Part shown: positions 28,765 through 37,579 of the stretch, piece by piece | Position numbering within the stretch: the stretch's first letter is position 1 | Layout of the letters: the number at the start of each line of letters is the position of its first letter | Source of the DNA: Nitrospirota bacterium | GTDB taxonomy: Bacteria; Nitrospirota; Thermodesulfovibrionia; Thermodesulfovibrionales; Dissulfurispiraceae | Assembly (NCBI GenBank): GCA_040752355.1 | Contig: JBFMHE010000003.1 | Span: 1-64,000 of the forward strand | Direction: 5' to 3' | Length of the DNA: 64,000 nt | Notes under the pieces: model-generated | Databases searched by the model: none | The model's input: the letters and a program-made list of their open reading frames with translations, nothing else | What the model was told of the DNA's origin: nothing | Position numbers and translations under genes: made by a program

Positions 28765-29468
28765 CAGCGCTCGCCCGTGATGCTACCCGCCTGCTCTATA
28801 AGGCTCTCCAGCTAGGTCTCTCGCCAGCAAACGATACTGAATATCGCGAGTTGCTGGGCAAGTACCGGGCGGACGGGGCCTTTTCAGAGGCCGTTCAGGC
28901 GGCAGCCACCGGCATGGAACTGATGATTCTGGACGTGAGCGAGCGAGGACTCGTTATTGCGCCCTTGAGCAGAGAGAGCCGCTTCTCCTTGCGGCTGGCC
29001 GACCTGAGACAATACCTCAGCGGCGAGCAGAAGGTGGCGCTTGTGCTTGCGCATCTAGCCATTAGCGCGGTGTTTTTCCCCACTACTGACCGTTTGGAAG
29101 ATGACGCTAAAACACCATTGCCTGCAACAGTGGCCCGTTTCCGCGATACACTGCTCAGCATGGTGAACCGTCTGGCTGAGGCACAGACTCCGAACGAGTC
29201 TGTAGAACAGCTGGTCCCCGGCTGGCAGCTGCTCAAGCGCCTTCCCCCTGTTATCCCGAAGGCTGAGCGCGCAGCGACGAACTCGGTTGAGGGATTTGTG
29301 AAACTCGCTCTCAAGCAAATGGCTGAGTACGGGCTTGTCCGCCTGGAACGGGAAAGTGAGGACGAAACACAGACAGTCTATACCGCCACTCATCGCCTCC
29401 GCGTCCATTTACGAGAACTTACGCTTTGGCGTCTTTTCGATGCGACGCGTGAGAGCGTCGAGTCCTGA
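28761..29468 (+). CDS. jetB: Wadjet JetB (MukE/MksE homologue)
   Basis: 235 residues from a GTG that overlaps the jetA stop by 4 bp. It begins ARDATRLLYKALQLGL, then has helices with RFRDTLLSMVNRLAEAQT and a C-terminal winged-helix-like VEGFVKLALKQMAEYGLVRL. JetB dimerises and binds the kleisin JetA in the SMC-like Wadjet complex. Identified from size, place and fold-type pattern. Confidence 0.78.
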   Translation: MTALARDATRLLYKALQLGLSPANDTEYRELLGKYRADGAFSEAVQAAATGMELMILDVSERGLVIAPLSRESRFSLRLADLRQYLSGEQKVALVLAHLAISAVFFPTTDRLEDDAKTPLPATVARFRDTLLSMVNRLAEAQTPNESVEQLVPGWQLLKRLPPVIPKAERAATNSVEGFVKLALKQMAEYGLVRLERESEDETQTVYTATHRLRVHLRELTLWRLFDATRESVES

Positions 29469-29472
29469 GGCT

Positions 29473-32400
29473 ATGATGCAAAGAATCTCTCGCATCTACG
29501 TCGGCCGCTTCGGCAGCAATACCGCTTGGTATGAGCATCATTTATTTGACTTGACTGATCCCGATACACAGGAAACTACTGATACGGTCTTCAATTTGGA
29601 GAATGGCGGCGGGAAAACATCTCTTCTTTCGTTCATATTCAGCATGTTCGATCCTAAACAGGAGCGCTGGTTACAGCACCTTCAGAAAAAAGAACTTCGA
29701 TTCACTGACTACTTCGCTCGGGATGGACGCCCTTCGTTCCTGATAATGGAGTGGGACATGCCAGCTCGTGCAGCAGACCTGTTTGACTATAAGCTCATCA
29801 TCGGCCAGTCGGTTGCCTTAAAGGAGAGTACCGAACGTGGCACTGATGTGGACCGCTGCTTTTTTGCATTCGAAGCTACAAAAGATATGGGCCTTGAGGA
29901 GATCCCCGCTCCCGGCCTCACGGATACGCCGGTGCGCTCAATGACGGAATTCACGCAATGGATGCAACAGGCGAGCAAACGTGCCGGGGACTTCCACCAC
30001 ACAAAAACACAGGATGATTGGGTGAAACACCTCAACTATCGGCTCTTGGATACCGAGTTGTTGCGCATGCAGGTCGATTTCAACAGCAGCGAAGGCGGCA
30101 TGGAAAAAGGCTTCCTGACTTTTAACACTGAGATAGACCTGCTGCGTCGTTTCCTCTGGCTGACTCTCGACCAGGAGAGATCCGCAACGGTTCGGGATGC
30201 TGTAGCTCAGACAGCCGATAAGCTTAAATCAAAACCAAAATACGAGCGGAGGCTTGAGCAACTGATACGCCTTCAATCGGTCATGGTACCTTTTGCGGAG
30301 ACTGCCACACAGTATGAGACCGCTGATGCAGTCCACAAGGAAACGCAGAGACAGGCGGCGGGTATAGCCGTAGCACTTCTTAAGCACCGTGAACAGAGGC
30401 AGCGAAGCATGCAGGAAAAGACGTCCTACGCGCTCACGCAGGACGGCATTGTCAAAACATCACAGGATATAGCCGCTCAGCATCAGAACGATATCATAGC
30501 ACTGCGGGGACTACTGTATGATCGCAAAGTTGCTGCCGCGGCTGAAAAGCACGGCGCATCCAAGGAGGCTCTTGAGAAGGGAGCACACCGCTTGCGGTGC
30601 GTTGAAGGCACCGAGGCCATGGTCCATGTTGAAGCAGCCCGTGAAAGGGTGAAAGAGCTTGAGGCCTTATATGAAAGCGAACGTGAGGGGCTGAAGCCCG
30701 CCCGCCAGCAGGCCGAAATTCAAGGCTCTCTCTTTAGCTGCGCACTGCACTCTGCTGAAAAAGCAGCTCTTCAGCGAAAAGGGCAGGCCGAGGAAGCGGA
30801 GCGAATCGCAAAATCATTGATTGCCGCCCTTAAAGGGCAACAGAGTGATACCCATAAAGAAATCATTGCGTTATCTACCGAGGAAGGCCAGCTTATACAG
30901 TTTCTGGAGACTTACCAAACACAGCGGGATCGACTACGGCAGGAACTCCTTCTTCAGCCTGATGATGCCGATTCTTCATCTGCCCTGAAAAGGCTTCGGC
31001 AGCAACTCAAGGGTCTGGAAGAACAGCTCGTAAACTTTCACAAGGAACACCAAGAGTTGGACGCAAAGGAACGCACCCTTAGACAGGGAGCGTCAGAAGA
31101 AGCGCTTGCGGCAGCCCATGCGCATGCCGAACAGGAGGCACATCGGACTGTCCTTGCAGCCGGAGAGGCACTGCGTGATGCTCTCAGGCAAGATTCCTCA
31201 CTGTGCACCGCAGCAGATGCCGAAGAGGTCGATCCAGATTCGCAGGTCTTGTTGGAAGCACTAGACCGTTTGCTCGCTGATACACAGCGAGAAATAGCAG
31301 ACCGGAACATCAGTCTGGCACAGTTGAAGGCGGACAGAGGGTCGATCATAGAGACAGGTTTGGCTGGCCGCAGCGCTGATATTGATGCGGTTGTTCGTCA
31401 GCTTCAAGGAGCGGGAATCCGCTCGGCGAGGGCTGCCAATACGTATGTGGCTGAACTGCGTCCTTCGGTGGAAGAGGCGCGGGCACTTGTTCTCTCAGAT
31501 CCAGCCCGTTTTCTAGGGGTGAACGTTGCCAAGGGGGAGTGGGCGAAAACTCGACAGCGCATAGGGAGCTTGGTATTCAAATTGTCTGCACCGGTCACCA
31601 TCGCAGTGGCTTCCGTGGACGATGCCCCTGACACAGGCGACCGTATTGTACTTGCGTCACAGGATGACTCAGCCTACAACAAAGAGGCGGCCCGTACTGT
31701 TTTAGCGGCTCTTGATGCACGCATCCACGATCAGGAGGACCAGCTGGCTGCATACGAGAAGCGGCGTGACCTTGCTATAGGAGCACGGGAAAAACTTGTA
31801 CGGTACCAGTCCGATTACGGAACAGCTTGCTTACGGAAGGCCGAGGCAGAGATAGAACGCCTTCAGGCCGAAGAGCAGGCAGCGCAGAACAGGGGGCACG
31901 AGCTTACTATACTGGCAAACAGTGCTCAGGAGGAAGGCAAAATAATTGCGGCCAAGACGCAGTCTTTGCCCACACAGATAGAGAGTATTAAAGGCTCGAT
32001 CAGACGCATCGGGGACTTCCAGCGGGATTTAGAAACGCCATCGGCAGATAAACGGGACCGTCTTAAGGAAGTGCAAAGTTTGCTGGATTCAAAGAGAAAG
32101 CTCCTTGAGGATACAGATAGACAACGCAACGAGGCGGATGAACAAGCCAGGCACGCACTGGAAGACTGCATCAATTACGGCAAAGAGGCGCAGTCCCTTG
32201 CAGCCGAGCGGGCGCAAATCACTTATCACGACACTGAGTATCCGGCCGAAGAGCAACTACGGAAAAAACCACGGGGGATCGAAACTCTTCGAATCACGTA
32301 TGCCGATGCGGAAGAGGCACTGAAAACTCAGGAGAGGCATCGTCTCGGTGTGCTTGCTGAAAAGCTTTCAACTGCGCGTAATGAGCTCACGAAGGCGACA

Positions 32401-33807
32401 GTCTCTTTCAATGAGGAATTTGCCGACCTTGATACCGCCGAGTTGGAACCTTTTCGGGCCCTCGACTTTGAAGGAGCTCTTCGCGACCAGCGCATTGCTG
32501 TGCAGAGGTTGTACAATGCACAACAAGAGGCTCAAACGGCATTCACCGTGGCAAACACCGAAAGAACTGAATTCTGGAAAGGGAAGCGGAAAATTACGTC
32601 TACTCAGGAAATGCACGAGAAAACGGATGAAGCCCTTGTTACCACAATCGAGGAGATCAGTGCTGACATCACACGATTTGAAGATATGGCTACCAGGGCA
32701 GCACAGGAGGCTGAAAAGGCTCGACACGTAGCCAACCAGGATGATAGGATTGCCAAAGAACTCGAAACACTCCACGCGGCATTAAAAGCGACTATTCCCT
32801 TCGACTCGGTGGTGTCTGAACATCTCAGCCTTTCTGATGATGTGTCCATTGCTGTACAAAATATCATCTCTGAGTTCCGTAGACAAGAGAATTCTCTCAA
32901 TACATTACGGGAGAAGGCGCTCGAAGCTTTTCGCCATCTCACCAGGGTTGCTAGCGCGAAGGAATTTAGCGACGTGGAGCCAGAACTATCACGTGATATT
33001 ATCGATAGCGACTTTGAGCCCGCCTGCTCAGACCGTGTGCGGATTGCGTCGCTTGTCGAGGATCGAATTAAGGCAACTCAAGATACGCTGGAGGGCATGA
33101 AGCCGGATTTCGAAAACTGCGTCGGCGAACTCTACAACCTGACCTATGAGGGGATTGGTCTTCTGAATCGTGCGTGCACGATGACCATGCCCTTTTCGAC
33201 CCCTTATGTGGGTGGCAAGCATATCCTTAAAATGAAAGCATCGTTCGTGGGAATTTCAGTAGAGGTGCGCAAGGAGGCGATTCGCCACTATTTGAATACC
33301 TTGATCGATAGCAATGTTATTCCTGCCAAGGGAGCGGATATCGTAGCACAGTGCCTTGTCCTTGTCAGTGGTCGCAAGGAACTGGGTCTTCAAGTGCTCA
33401 TAATGGAACAAAACGAGGCCTATCAGTATCAGTTCATCGCTGCCCTGAAAGACTCCAGAGGACAAGGTACCGTGATTGCCATGTTCCTTTACCTGCTTAT
33501 TAGCCAATTGCGCGCCGACACCCAGGCGCGGGTAAAACGCGGAGGAGGTGGCCCTCTTATCCTCGACAATCCGTTTGCCAGTGTCCAGACCCGCTCCCTC
33601 CTCGATGCGCAACGTTTGCTGGCGAAAGAAATCGGCGTTCAACTGATATTCTTTACCGCTCTTAAGGATCCCAATATCCTGTCCGCTTTCCGTCGTTTGA
33701 ACCGCCTCAGGAAAACCGGCGTAAACTCTGTAACAAACCGTTCACATGTGGAGATGGTGAGCGGCGTATTTGAGGATTTAGCCGGACAGCAGGCAGAGGA
33801 AGCATGA
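29473..33807 (+). CDS. jetC: Wadjet JetC (SMC-like ATPase, MukB/SbcC type)
   Basis: 1444 residues from ATG 29473, 4 bp after jetB. The N-terminal Walker A is NLENGGGKTSLL (about residues 37-48). Two long coiled coils (about 300-620 and 800-1150) flank a hinge-like segment with VNVAKGEWAKTRQRIGSLVF (about 670-690). At the C-terminus come GQGTVIAMFLYLLISQL (signature-like) and Walker B PLILDNPFASVQ. The Walker B ends in DN rather than DE, as in some SbcC-like relatives. JetC extrudes DNA loops of plasmids until JetD cuts them. Translationally coupled to jetD. Confidence 0.92.
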   Translation: MMQRISRIYVGRFGSNTAWYEHHLFDLTDPDTQETTDTVFNLENGGGKTSLLSFIFSMFDPKQERWLQHLQKKELRFTDYFARDGRPSFLIMEWDMPARAADLFDYKLIIGQSVALKESTERGTDVDRCFFAFEATKDMGLEEIPAPGLTDTPVRSMTEFTQWMQQASKRAGDFHHTKTQDDWVKHLNYRLLDTELLRMQVDFNSSEGGMEKGFLTFNTEIDLLRRFLWLTLDQERSATVRDAVAQTADKLKSKPKYERRLEQLIRLQSVMVPFAETATQYETADAVHKETQRQAAGIAVALLKHREQRQRSMQEKTSYALTQDGIVKTSQDIAAQHQNDIIALRGLLYDRKVAAAAEKHGASKEALEKGAHRLRCVEGTEAMVHVEAARERVKELEALYESEREGLKPARQQAEIQGSLFSCALHSAEKAALQRKGQAEEAERIAKSLIAALKGQQSDTHKEIIALSTEEGQLIQFLETYQTQRDRLRQELLLQPDDADSSSALKRLRQQLKGLEEQLVNFHKEHQELDAKERTLRQGASEEALAAAHAHAEQEAHRTVLAAGEALRDALRQDSSLCTAADAEEVDPDSQVLLEALDRLLADTQREIADRNISLAQLKADRGSIIETGLAGRSADIDAVVRQLQGAGIRSARAANTYVAELRPSVEEARALVLSDPARFLGVNVAKGEWAKTRQRIGSLVFKLSAPVTIAVASVDDAPDTGDRIVLASQDDSAYNKEAARTVLAALDARIHDQEDQLAAYEKRRDLAIGAREKLVRYQSDYGTACLRKAEAEIERLQAEEQAAQNRGHELTILANSAQEEGKIIAAKTQSLPTQIESIKGSIRRIGDFQRDLETPSADKRDRLKEVQSLLDSKRKLLEDTDRQRNEADEQARHALEDCINYGKEAQSLAAERAQITYHDTEYPAEEQLRKKPRGIETLRITYADAEEALKTQERHRLGVLAEKLSTARNELTKATVSFNEEFADLDTAELEPFRALDFEGALRDQRIAVQRLYNAQQEAQTAFTVANTERTEFWKGKRKITSTQEMHEKTDEALVTTIEEISADITRFEDMATRAAQEAEKARHVANQDDRIAKELETLHAALKATIPFDSVVSEHLSLSDDVSIAVQNIISEFRRQENSLNTLREKALEAFRHLTRVASAKEFSDVEPELSRDIIDSDFEPACSDRVRIASLVEDRIKATQDTLEGMKPDFENCVGELYNLTYEGIGLLNRACTMTMPFSTPYVGGKHILKMKASFVGISVEVRKEAIRHYLNTLIDSNVIPAKGADIVAQCLVLVSGRKELGLQVLIMEQNEAYQYQFIAALKDSRGQGTVIAMFLYLLISQLRADTQARVKRGGGGPLILDNPFASVQTRSLLDAQRLLAKEIGVQLIFFTALKDPNILSAFRRLNRLRKTGVNSVTNRSHVEMVSGVFEDLAGQQAEEA

Positions 33808-34835
33808 GTGAGCTATTTCTGCAGGCCATTCGGTCCGGCCACCGGAAGCGCATTGTTCTGACAACTCTGCGACGTCTCTGGCTGGACACGAATCCGGAGC
33901 AGTTACAGCACCCCGAGCGTGATGCGCTCCTTCTAGCTGCCCTGAAGGAATTGGAAGTGAGGGGTGAACTAATATTGCCGGCGCAGGGTAGCTTCGAGCG
34001 GCTCGGGAACCCGCCTATGCCAAAATTCGTAACCTTGGTAAACAAGTCTTACGTTCGTCCCCCTGATGATTGGTCTCGTATTTCGTGGCTTCCAGAGCTT
34101 GGATTTTGGACTGATTTGAATACAAGCGAGCTAGTTACTGCCAAAGCTATCAACGACTGGCTGCTCCGTAGACGGGGAAAATTCCTACGCGTGCCTCTGC
34201 GAGAGCGGTCATTAGAGATTTTTGGCGACGAGAAATACTTGGATCTTCGGGTCCGGGACAACGCTCTATTCTCTGGGCGCTTGCCTCTCGCGGTAATTGG
34301 TGCATTTATGGTCCCGCATCCGCTACCTTATCGTGCAGCTATCGCACCTGGTAAGCCATTACTCGTAGTGGAGAACCATCATACCTACTGGAGTCTGGCA
34401 GAATGGAACCTACAGGTCTGCCGGTATGCTGCGATTGTCTATGGAGCCGGGAAGGCCTTCTGTTCGAGCGGGCAGGCTCTTCATGAGATAATACGTGAAT
34501 GTCACGGCGATGGAGCTTTGTACTTTGGAGATCTGGATCCCGCTGGTATTATGATACCCCTTCGGTTTAATGCTTCCAGTGAGTTTCCCGTTCACCCAGC
34601 AACCGACCTTTATCAGTTCGCTCTTGAGCGCGGTTATCGGCGTCCCAGTGTTATCAGAGTAGCCGAGGATGAAACAGCTGCGAAGAGATGGTTGCCACAA
34701 TTGAGCGATATGCTTTGTTTGCTCTGGGCCTCGGATCACTGGATTCCCCAAGAAAGCCTCGGAACCGAACAACTCTTCAGCAACTGGAATATTGATCCCA
34801 ATATGGTCGTACCGCGCCTTCTGGAAAGCCGATGA
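33804..34835 (+). CDS. jetD: Wadjet JetD (TOPRIM/topoisomerase VI-like nuclease)
   Basis: 343 residues, 4-bp overlap with jetC. The N-terminal winged helix (residues 15-70) is followed by WDF-like strands and a TOPRIM core with PLLVVENHHTYW (catalytic Glu) and LYFGDLDPAGI (DLD metal pair). JetD is the nuclease subunit that cleaves DNA after JetABC has looped a small circular plasmid. All acidic residues are present, so the operon appears complete. Its shorter length suggests a type other than the best studied type I, which I cannot settle by eye. Confidence 0.9.
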   Translation: MSELFLQAIRSGHRKRIVLTTLRRLWLDTNPEQLQHPERDALLLAALKELEVRGELILPAQGSFERLGNPPMPKFVTLVNKSYVRPPDDWSRISWLPELGFWTDLNTSELVTAKAINDWLLRRRGKFLRVPLRERSLEIFGDEKYLDLRVRDNALFSGRLPLAVIGAFMVPHPLPYRAAIAPGKPLLVVENHHTYWSLAEWNLQVCRYAAIVYGAGKAFCSSGQALHEIIRECHGDGALYFGDLDPAGIMIPLRFNASSEFPVHPATDLYQFALERGYRRPSVIRVAEDETAAKRWLPQLSDMLCLLWASDHWIPQESLGTEQLFSNWNIDPNMVVPRLLESR

Positions 34836-34871
34836 CTATTGTTGCTGAATTTAATAATATAAAATAGCTGA

Positions 34872-35579
34872 ATGGACTTCAATCAGGCAATCAGGGTCAT
34901 CACTAGGTTATTAACTGCTAAAAATCCCGATGCCTTTAACAGTTCCTGGATACTCGCCCATGCTCCGGAGTGTTATCGCTATATTCATAAAAATGTCAGA
35001 ACGGAACTGGGATACATCGATTGGGATAGAGTTACCTCAGCTTTACCACGGAAATTCCAGCGCAGATGGGTTCCTGCACGAATATCCATGCGTCGGAAAC
35101 CCTATGAGGATTGCTCGGAGGTTACAACGATTCTCAATAAATACCAGGAGAAGTTATATGTCTTCGACGCCCTCATGAACGAAGATGACAGGAGAATACG
35201 GGATAGTATCAGCATCGCTCTGGTGCGTCTTGCTCAGCATGGTAATATCTCAGCAAGACAGGAGATCTTAGAACGCGCTCGCCATACCATTGACGACTGG
35301 ATTGAACGGTATCGCTCCTTGGCTCGTTGGCAAGGATACAACGAGGAGATTCAGAAAAGGCTCGAAGCATGTATACGCTGTTACCGCTATTCGGGATCAT
35401 TCATCAAATATGTCTTCCTTACCTTGGTATATGCCGGGAGGGGGCTGCGGCCACTCTACACATACTCTTTAGATGACCCGATAGCGTTCGGCTCGGAGAA
35501 ACGTAGAGTTGAGAATGTCTTTAAAGATGAAAGGACGAATGAAATTCGTATCTATAAGCGTACTGATCACCGCTCATAA
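34872..35579 (+). CDS. Unknown protein with sigma-70 region-2-like segment
   Basis: 235 residues starting 36 bp after jetD, with no usual name. Residues about 110-200 (SIALVRLAQHGNISARQEIL, then IDDWIERYRSLARWQGYNEE and CIRCYRYSGSFIKYVF) have the layout of sigma-70 region 2: L--AQ-GN--AR-E, a W-rich helix, an aromatic turn and a SF--Y end. No region 4 or other DNA-binding part is visible. It might be an anti-sigma-like or sigma-like regulator of the island. The comparison is inference from pattern, not from a search. Confidence 0.5.
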   Translation: MDFNQAIRVITRLLTAKNPDAFNSSWILAHAPECYRYIHKNVRTELGYIDWDRVTSALPRKFQRRWVPARISMRRKPYEDCSEVTTILNKYQEKLYVFDALMNEDDRRIRDSISIALVRLAQHGNISARQEILERARHTIDDWIERYRSLARWQGYNEEIQKRLEACIRCYRYSGSFIKYVFLTLVYAGRGLRPLYTYSLDDPIAFGSEKRRVENVFKDERTNEIRIYKRTDHRS

Positions 35580-35836
35580 GTTACTCCTACTTCATCCTGC
35601 AAGCTTTTCTCTATAATCACTGTAAAAATTACTCTCGTTTTGTGCATAATAGAGTGGCTTTAACCTTTTGCATGGATAGGGGGGTATCTTATGCATCTAA
35701 TTGTAGCAGAGATAAGTAACGCTTATTCTCCTCTCGAATTAAAAGCTATATACGCGTATGCATGCCTTACCTTATTTTCACCTAACAGACTATTCCCATT
35801 GGTAGGTGTAAATCGGCACGGCTAGGATGAATCGTT
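35580..35836. other. Intergenic region (257 bp) before the SIR2/Argonaute pair
   Basis: AT-rich, with ttgcat-17-tatctt near 35668-35697 as a possible promoter. No coding sequence, RNA or repeat recognised. Confidence 0.35.
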
Positions 35837-37579
35837 ATGGAAAAAGGAAACGATGTGCCTCAGATAGACGCGGATGATTTTGCCCGACGTTTTTCTTTGC
35901 GGGCTGGAAATCTTATGTGGCTGCTCGGTGCCGGTGCATCAGCAGCGGCGGGAATTCCAACTGCCGGGGATATGGTTTGGGAGTTTAAGCAGCAGCTGTT
36001 CATTAGCCAACGACGCGTTTCACCCCAAGCTGTGGCTGATCTCTCGAATCCGGCAATCCGTGCTCAGCTGCAGGCCCATATCGATGCCTCTGGGAAAATG
36101 CCAGCGCCCGGATCTCCGGATGAGTATGCCGCACTTTTTGAAGCAGTCTATCCGGCTGAGACAGACCGTCGCACCTACTTAGATGCCAAGATGGTCGGAG
36201 CAAAGTTGTCGTATGGTCACGTGGCCCTCGCTACTCTGATGCGTGCACAACTGACGCGCCTGGTGTGGACGACGAACTTCGATCCTCTCGTGGCAGATGC
36301 TTGTGCTAAGGTCTATGGCGGAACGGGATCACTCACGACGGTGGCTCTCGACGCACCGGATTTAGCTGCTCAGTGCATCAGCGATGGAAGGTGGCCGATC
36401 GAGGTAAAGCTGCATGGCGACTTCCGATCTCGGCGACTCAAGAATACAGGAGATGAGTTGCGCCATCAGGACAAACGCCTGAGGCAAGTTCTGGTTGATT
36501 CCTGCAAGCGGTTCGGACTTGTAGTAGTCGGCTATAGTGGCCGCGACGACTCTACTACGGAGGCGTTAGAGGAGGTGCTGGAACACAGCGTCGCTTACCC
36601 TTCTGGATTGTTTTGGCTGCATCGTGGAGAAGAGCCACCGCTCGACCGCGTTGAACAATTGCTGACGCGTGCGAAACAGGCTGGAGTGGAGTCAGCCCTG
36701 GTTAGAATTCAAAGCTTCGATGAGGCAATGCGAGACTTGATGCGCTTGGTAAAAGGCATCGATACCACAATACTCGACGCTTTTGCTGTCGAGCGCCGTC
36801 GCTGGAGTGGTGCACCGCTACCAGGGGGAAGTCGTGGTTGGCCAGTAGTGCGCCTTAATGCCTTACCCGTCGTGCAGATTCCTACTGTCTGTCGGCGCGT
36901 CATCTGTCAAATAGGTGGCTACGCAGAGGCTCGGGAGGCTGTCGAGCAGGCCGATGTCGACGTGCTCGTTGCTCGCACTCAGGCTGGCGTGCTGGTCTTT
37001 GGAGCCGATACTGACGTGCGGGCAGCCTTTGAGAAGTACAGGATCACTGAATTCGACCTGTACACCATTGCCATCAAGCGCTTGCGCTATGATTCCGGCG
37101 AGCGAGGGCTATTACGTAGCGCGCTGACCCGTGCTATTGGACGCCATCATCGCTTAGACGTTATTCGTCGGCGAAGTACCGACTTGCTGGCACCTTCGAA
37201 TCCAAAGGAAAGTACCTGGGCACCACTAAGCCGCCTAGTGGGACCGCTTAGCGGCTCAATTAAAGGTTTCGATAACCTGCATTGGCGAGAAGGCATCAGC
37301 ACTCGCCTCGATTGGGCGGATGATCGGCTGTGGCTTCTGGTCGAACCGCGCACTGTCTTCGACGGAATTACTGATGAGAACAGGGCGGCGGCTGCTGATT
37401 TCGCCCGTGAACGAACGGTCAAGCGTTATAACAGGCAACTCAACGATCTGATCGACTTTTGGGCAGACCTGCTCTCCGGTGATGGAGGGGATCTGCGCGC
37501 GTTAGGGGTCGGAAGCGGAGTCGATGCGGTCTTCCGTCTTTCCAGCACCACGGGGGTATCGAGGAGGGCTGGTGTATGA
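35837..37579 (+). CDS. SIR2-APAZ effector of a short-Argonaute (SPARSA) defence system
   Basis: 580 residues. The SIR2 domain (about 20-290) has the NAD loop MWLLGAGASAAAGIPTAGDM, WTTNFDP with N147, and KLHGDF with H193, the residues needed for NAD hydrolysis. The rest, about 330-570 (SRGWPVVRLNALPV at the start, GLLRSALTRAIGRHHRLDVI), is the APAZ module that pairs with short Argonautes. It overlaps the Argonaute start by 4 bp. On sensing plasmid or phage transcripts or DNA through the Argonaute partner, the SIR2 domain drains NAD and kills the cell. Both active residues are present. Confidence 0.9.
   Translation: MEKGNDVPQIDADDFARRFSLRAGNLMWLLGAGASAAAGIPTAGDMVWEFKQQLFISQRRVSPQAVADLSNPAIRAQLQAHIDASGKMPAPGSPDEYAALFEAVYPAETDRRTYLDAKMVGAKLSYGHVALATLMRAQLTRLVWTTNFDPLVADACAKVYGGTGSLTTVALDAPDLAAQCISDGRWPIEVKLHGDFRSRRLKNTGDELRHQDKRLRQVLVDSCKRFGLVVVGYSGRDDSTTEALEEVLEHSVAYPSGLFWLHRGEEPPLDRVEQLLTRAKQAGVESALVRIQSFDEAMRDLMRLVKGIDTTILDAFAVERRRWSGAPLPGGSRGWPVVRLNALPVVQIPTVCRRVICQIGGYAEAREAVEQADVDVLVARTQAGVLVFGADTDVRAAFEKYRITEFDLYTIAIKRLRYDSGERGLLRSALTRAIGRHHRLDVIRRRSTDLLAPSNPKESTWAPLSRLVGPLSGSIKGFDNLHWREGISTRLDWADDRLWLLVEPRTVFDGITDENRAAAADFARERTVKRYNRQLNDLIDFWADLLSGDGGDLRALGVGSGVDAVFRLSSTTGVSRRAGV

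Noticed and set aside
35874-36182. ORFs in other frames within the SIR2 gene
   Set aside because: Overlap the intact SIR2-APAZ frame, which has the NAD motifs.
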